Positions 12,395-15,038 of a stretch of 15,038 nt of DNA are shown here, piece by piece. The notes under the pieces were generated by a model that was not told the origin of the DNA, ran no database searches, and saw only the letters and a program-made list of their open reading frames with translations. This stretch comes from Caldisericaceae bacterium. Its GTDB lineage: Bacteria; Caldisericota; Caldisericia; Caldisericales; Caldisericaceae. The stretch lies in NCBI GenBank assembly GCA_021161495.1, contig JAGHAO010000001.1:1-15038 (forward strand). Reading direction: 5' to 3'. A program made the translations under genes and the position numbers. The first letter of the stretch is position 1; every line of letters starts with the position of its first letter.

Positions 12395-13293
12395 TGAAAA
12401 AAATTTTAATTGTGTCCTTATTAATTGCATTATTACTTCTTTCCGGGTGCAATAAACAGGGAACTTCGTTAAACTTTGCCGTAGAAATGAACGATCACGC
12501 AGCAGCGGCATATATCGCAAAATATAACGGAGATTTTGTAAAATACGGAATTAAAGTGAGTTCATTCAATCAATATGCAACCGGAATGGCATTATCTGCG
12601 GCATTGACCAGAGGTGATATCAACGTAGGGTATGTCTGCGTGGTTCCGGCAATACTTGCATACGCAAGGGGTGTTCCGATTAAAATCGTAACCCTTACCC
12701 ATAAATACGGATACGAACTCGTCACGGCAAAAAGCATAAACAGCGTAAAAGAATTGGACGGTAAACTCGTTGCATGTCCGGGAGAAGGAAGTTCCGCAAA
12801 TTTAATAATGAAAATAACGGAAGAAAAATTCAACGTGAAATTTAACATCCTGCGAACAAAGCCTCTAATGGAAATTAGTGCGATGGAAAAAGGCTCCGTA
12901 AAGGCGGCGTTTATCCCGGAACATTATGCCTCGATACTCGTATCCAAAGGATTCAAAATCCTGCTCAAATCTCAGGATGTAGTCCCGGATATGCCCGGAA
13001 GTTGCATTGTGGTAAAAGATGATCTTCTGAATAAAGAACCCGAAGCGATTAAAAATCTGATTCGCCTGACAAAAAAAGAAACGAAATTCATAAACGAAAA
13101 CAGGGAAGATGCGGCAAAAATCGTTGCAAAATATTTGAATTGTTCGCCGGATATTATCGAATATTCTATGAGCAACCTAAAATACACCGATAAAATAGAA
13201 GAAGAAAGAATTCAGTACTTAATAGACAAACTTGCCGAATTAGGGTACGTGAGGAAATTCAACGCAAAGGATATATTATGGAACGGAAAATAA
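12394..13293 (+). CDS. NMT1/SsuA-type ABC substrate-binding lipoprotein
   Basis: Binding protein of 299 residues. The signal peptide with hydrophobic core ends in the lipobox LLSGC (Cys19 lipidated). The mature part begins LNFAVEMNDHAAAAYIAKYNGDFVKYGIKV, the classical opening of NMT1/SsuA/TauA-like proteins (H-x-P/A-x-Y-x-A, then F-x-K-x-G-I). Further family features are GDINVGYVCVVPAILAYARGVPIKIV and ELDGKLVACPGEGSSANLIM. Members carry sulfonates, nitrate, thiamine-pyrimidine precursors, riboflavin or aromatic acids; nothing here singles one out. The ATG shares one base with the preceding stop (TAATG), and a GGAGG lies 13 bases upstream, somewhat far. The following genes encode the matching permease and ATPase. 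It differs from the BMP protein of the other importer in both family and likely ligand. Confidence 0.92.
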   Translation: MKKILIVSLLIALLLLSGCNKQGTSLNFAVEMNDHAAAAYIAKYNGDFVKYGIKVSSFNQYATGMALSAALTRGDINVGYVCVVPAILAYARGVPIKIVTLTHKYGYELVTAKSINSVKELDGKLVACPGEGSSANLIMKITEEKFNVKFNILRTKPLMEISAMEKGSVKAAFIPEHYASILVSKGFKILLKSQDVVPDMPGSCIVVKDDLLNKEPEAIKNLIRLTKKETKFINENREDAAKIVAKYLNCSPDIIEYSMSNLKYTDKIEEERIQYLIDKLAELGYVRKFNAKDILWNGK

Positions 13294-14033
13294 AAACTTT
13301 GATTCCCGTATTTTTGTTCTTTGCCGTATGGGAAACGGTCGCACGCCTTCCTTCCGTTCCGCATTATCTGTTTCCCCCCTTCAGCAAAGTAATAATAAAA
13401 CTGCTTGAAGAAATCGCAAAAGGAGATCTCGTAAAAAATACTTTTATAACTCTTTACAGAGTGGGAATAGGCTTTTTTGCAGGTACAATCACGGGAATCG
13501 TTTTGGGGCTTGCTTCCGGGATAAGCGAAAAACTCAATGAAACAATATCGCCTATTGTGGCGCTTCTTTATCCGATTCCGTCAATCGGTTGGATTCCCGT
13601 ACTTATGGTATGGTTCGGAATATCCGATGCGGTTCCGATCATTGCTATTTTTATTTGCTCTTTCTTTCCCATATATATGAATGCCGTTAGAGGCGTAAAA
13701 AGTGTGGACTCCAACGTAATAAATGCGGCAAGGACAATGGGAGCAAACAAACTTACCCTTATTAAAAACGTAATTCTTCCTCTTTCGATGCCCAACATAT
13801 TTACGGGACTGAAGATCGAAAGCGGGATGTCACTCAGGACAGGCGTAGTTGCGGAAATGCTCGCAATCCCGTCCGGGCTCGGGTATATGTTAATGAAAGG
13901 AGAGTCTTTAATAGATGTAAAACTTATGTTCGCTGTGCTTCTATCCATTGCGTTAATATCGGTAATAATTGATTTCGGTGTCAAATTTCTCGAAAAGAAG
14001 GTGCTTATATGGCAGAATTCGGCCTCGAAGTGA
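13278..14033 (+). CDS. ABC importer permease of the SsuC/TauC/ThiX type
   Basis: Inner-membrane permease, 251 residues, about six hydrophobic segments (roughly 5-22, 62-82, 93-113, 117-135, 185-200, 215-235). The cytoplasmic ATPase-coupling loop is INAARTMGANKLTLIKNVILP (148-168) with the conserved A-x-x-x-G core. YPIPSIGWIPVLMVWFGI (98-115) and the preceding SGISEKLNETISPI are hallmarks of the SsuC/TauC family. ATG overlaps the binding-protein gene by 16 bp with GGAT upstream. It would work as a homodimer because there is only one permease gene. Substrate not determinable. Confidence 0.93.
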   Translation: MERKIKTLIPVFLFFAVWETVARLPSVPHYLFPPFSKVIIKLLEEIAKGDLVKNTFITLYRVGIGFFAGTITGIVLGLASGISEKLNETISPIVALLYPIPSIGWIPVLMVWFGISDAVPIIAIFICSFFPIYMNAVRGVKSVDSNVINAARTMGANKLTLIKNVILPLSMPNIFTGLKIESGMSLRTGVVAEMLAIPSGLGYMLMKGESLIDVKLMFAVLLSIALISVIIDFGVKFLEKKVLIWQNSASK

Positions 14034-15016
14034 CTTCTCTCTATGCAGGGATACTGAAAAATATAAATTTATCTCTTAAAAAAGGGGAAATAGGCGTGGT
14101 CTTCGGCCCCAACGGAGCCGGTAAAACAACTCTTCTCAATGCAATAAGCGGAATCTTAACACCGAAAAACGGAAGAGTGCGGATTAACGGCAAGGACGTA
14201 ACGGATATTCCTCCCGAACACAGGAATGTAGCATATATATTTCAAAATCTTGCTTTGTTCCCGCATTTAACCGTATTCGAAAATATAGCATTTCCTTTGA
14301 AAGTAAAAAAAGAAAAGAACATAAAAGAAAAAGTCGAATTTATTCTAAAGAAATTGGAAATATCCGAACTTGAAAACAGATTCCCGGGAAAATTGAGCGG
14401 AGGAGAAAAGCAGAGAGTTGCAATAGCCAGAGCCCTTGTCTCCAATCCGGATATTCTTCTTATGGATGAACCGTTCTCAAGCCTTGATTTTGAAATGAGA
14501 AAATTTATAAGACAAGAATTCGTCGGCATCATCAAGAATTACAGAATCACAACTTTGTTTGTAACACACGACCCGTATGAAGCGGAAGAAACTGCCGATA
14601 TTGTTTTTACAATTAAAAACGGAAAAATCGGAAACAATCAAAATTTCGAAATAAACCGGCTAAAAATAAGCAGAATAAAACCGCTGAACAACGGAATGGC
14701 AATTGCGGATTTCGAAACATTCAGCCTCATTGTGCCGGTCTGCAACCCGAATCCGAACAAAAATTATATTGCCGAATTTTCTGCGGACAGCATATACGTA
14801 TCTTCGTTTAAGCCACCCGTACCGACTCTCAACACAATAAAAGGAAAAATTGTTTCACACAGGAAAAACGGAGAGAGAATCATTCTGAAACTCCTAACGG
14901 GAAATCGAATAATCACAGGAAACATACCATTATATATGTGGAACGAAATAAAAGGAAAAGACGTATTTATTATTGTAAAATACAGAGGAATTAAAGTTAA
15001 GGAGGAAACAAAATGA
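14009..15016 (+). CDS. ABC importer ATPase with C-terminal TOBE-like extension
   Basis: Cytoplasmic ATPase, 335 residues. Nucleotide-binding domain: Walker A GPNGAGKTT (33-41), Q-loop Gln79 in IFQNLALFPHLTVFENIAFPL, signature LSGGEKQRVAIARAL (129-143), Walker B ILLMDEP (149-155), D-loop SSLD (157-160) and switch His187. SsuB/TauB-type ATPases usually stop near residue 250. Here about 120 further residues follow. They include TIKGKIVSHRKNGERIILKL (276-295) and DVFIIVKYRGIKV (318-330), the strand pattern of a TOBE domain as in MalK, PotA or ModC. This suggests ligand- or transport-dependent regulation unusual for an NMT1-type system. ATG overlaps the permease gene by 25 bp with AAGAAGG upstream. 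Confidence 0.93.
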   Translation: MAEFGLEVTSLYAGILKNINLSLKKGEIGVVFGPNGAGKTTLLNAISGILTPKNGRVRINGKDVTDIPPEHRNVAYIFQNLALFPHLTVFENIAFPLKVKKEKNIKEKVEFILKKLEISELENRFPGKLSGGEKQRVAIARALVSNPDILLMDEPFSSLDFEMRKFIRQEFVGIIKNYRITTLFVTHDPYEAEETADIVFTIKNGKIGNNQNFEINRLKISRIKPLNNGMAIADFETFSLIVPVCNPNPNKNYIAEFSADSIYVSSFKPPVPTLNTIKGKIVSHRKNGERIILKLLTGNRIITGNIPLYMWNEIKGKDVFIIVKYRGIKVKEETK

Positions 15017-15038
15017 GCAAAACGTATGACGAATTAAA
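15013..15038 (+). CDS. 5' end of the next operon gene, possibly a homocysteine-biosynthesis (DUF39) protein
   Basis: ATG overlaps the ATPase stop by 4 bp (ATGA), with AAGGAGG seven bases upstream, so translation certainly restarts here. Only MSKTYDEL and part of the next codon are visible. From memory, DUF39/HcyBio proteins often begin with a short K-T-Y/I-E-E-I-N sequence, which resembles this start, but eight residues cannot prove it. If right, the importer could serve sulfur assimilation. Confidence 0.6.

Noticed and set aside
1..15038. CRISPR array, tRNA, rRNA, insertion sequence, integron or phage genes
   Set aside because: No regularly spaced repeats, no cloverleaf-like or rRNA-like segments, and no transposase, integrase or phage-type coding regions were seen on either strand.

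Overview
The window looks like chromosomal DNA of an anaerobic bacterium, AT-rich by eye, with strong AAGGAGG-type ribosome binding sites, tightly packed genes and proteins rich in Lys, Glu and Ile. That composition would suit a thermophilic or deep-branching anaerobe, but the lineage cannot be fixed from the sequence. There is no tRNA, rRNA, CRISPR array, insertion sequence or phage gene, and no gene-free stretch above 300 bases.

Region 1 (about 150-9000, minus strand) is one long operon reading leftward from a good promoter at 8963-8990. In transcription order it encodes: a molybdopterin-binding subunit of the xanthine dehydrogenase/aldehyde oxidoreductase family; its two-[2Fe-2S] partner; a cytosine-deaminase-like amidohydrolase (TTG start); a BMP-family lipoprotein; and the ATPase and two permeases of a nucleoside-type (BmpA-NupOPQ-like) ABC importer. 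Together they suggest import of a nucleoside, nucleobase or related heterocycle, hydrolytic deamination or ring opening, and Mo-dependent hydroxylation. No FAD subunit is present, and key active-site positions differ from the textbook enzymes, so the substrate is open. At the far left a separate promoter drives a gene of which only the first 20 codons are visible.

Region 2 (9000-11520) holds a biotin-protein ligase (minus) divergent from mogA (plus), whose 3' end overlaps a Roadblock/LC7 gene. A ROK-family sugar kinase (minus) is tail-to-tail with the Roadblock gene, their stop codons overlapping. birA, mogA and the ROK gene each have a -10-like hexamer ending exactly 6 nt before the ATG and no upstream Shine-Dalgarno sequence. 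All three are therefore predicted to be leaderless mRNAs, in contrast to the SD-led genes elsewhere.

Region 3 (11540-15038, plus strand) is an operon with every gene overlapping the next. It encodes a Phd/YefM antitoxin-like protein with no recognisable toxin, a 197-residue protein that reads as a degenerate MobA/MocA-type nucleotidyltransferase, and an NMT1/SsuA-type ABC importer (lipoprotein, permease, ATPase with an unusual C-terminal TOBE-like extension). The next gene is cut off; its first residues recall the homocysteine-biosynthesis DUF39 family. A perfect 9-bp inverted repeat brackets the operon promoter's -10 region and is a candidate operator for the Phd/YefM protein. This operon is the most novel-looking part of the window: an orphan antitoxin fold apparently recruited as regulator of an importer operon that also carries an apparent pseudo-nucleotidyltransferase.
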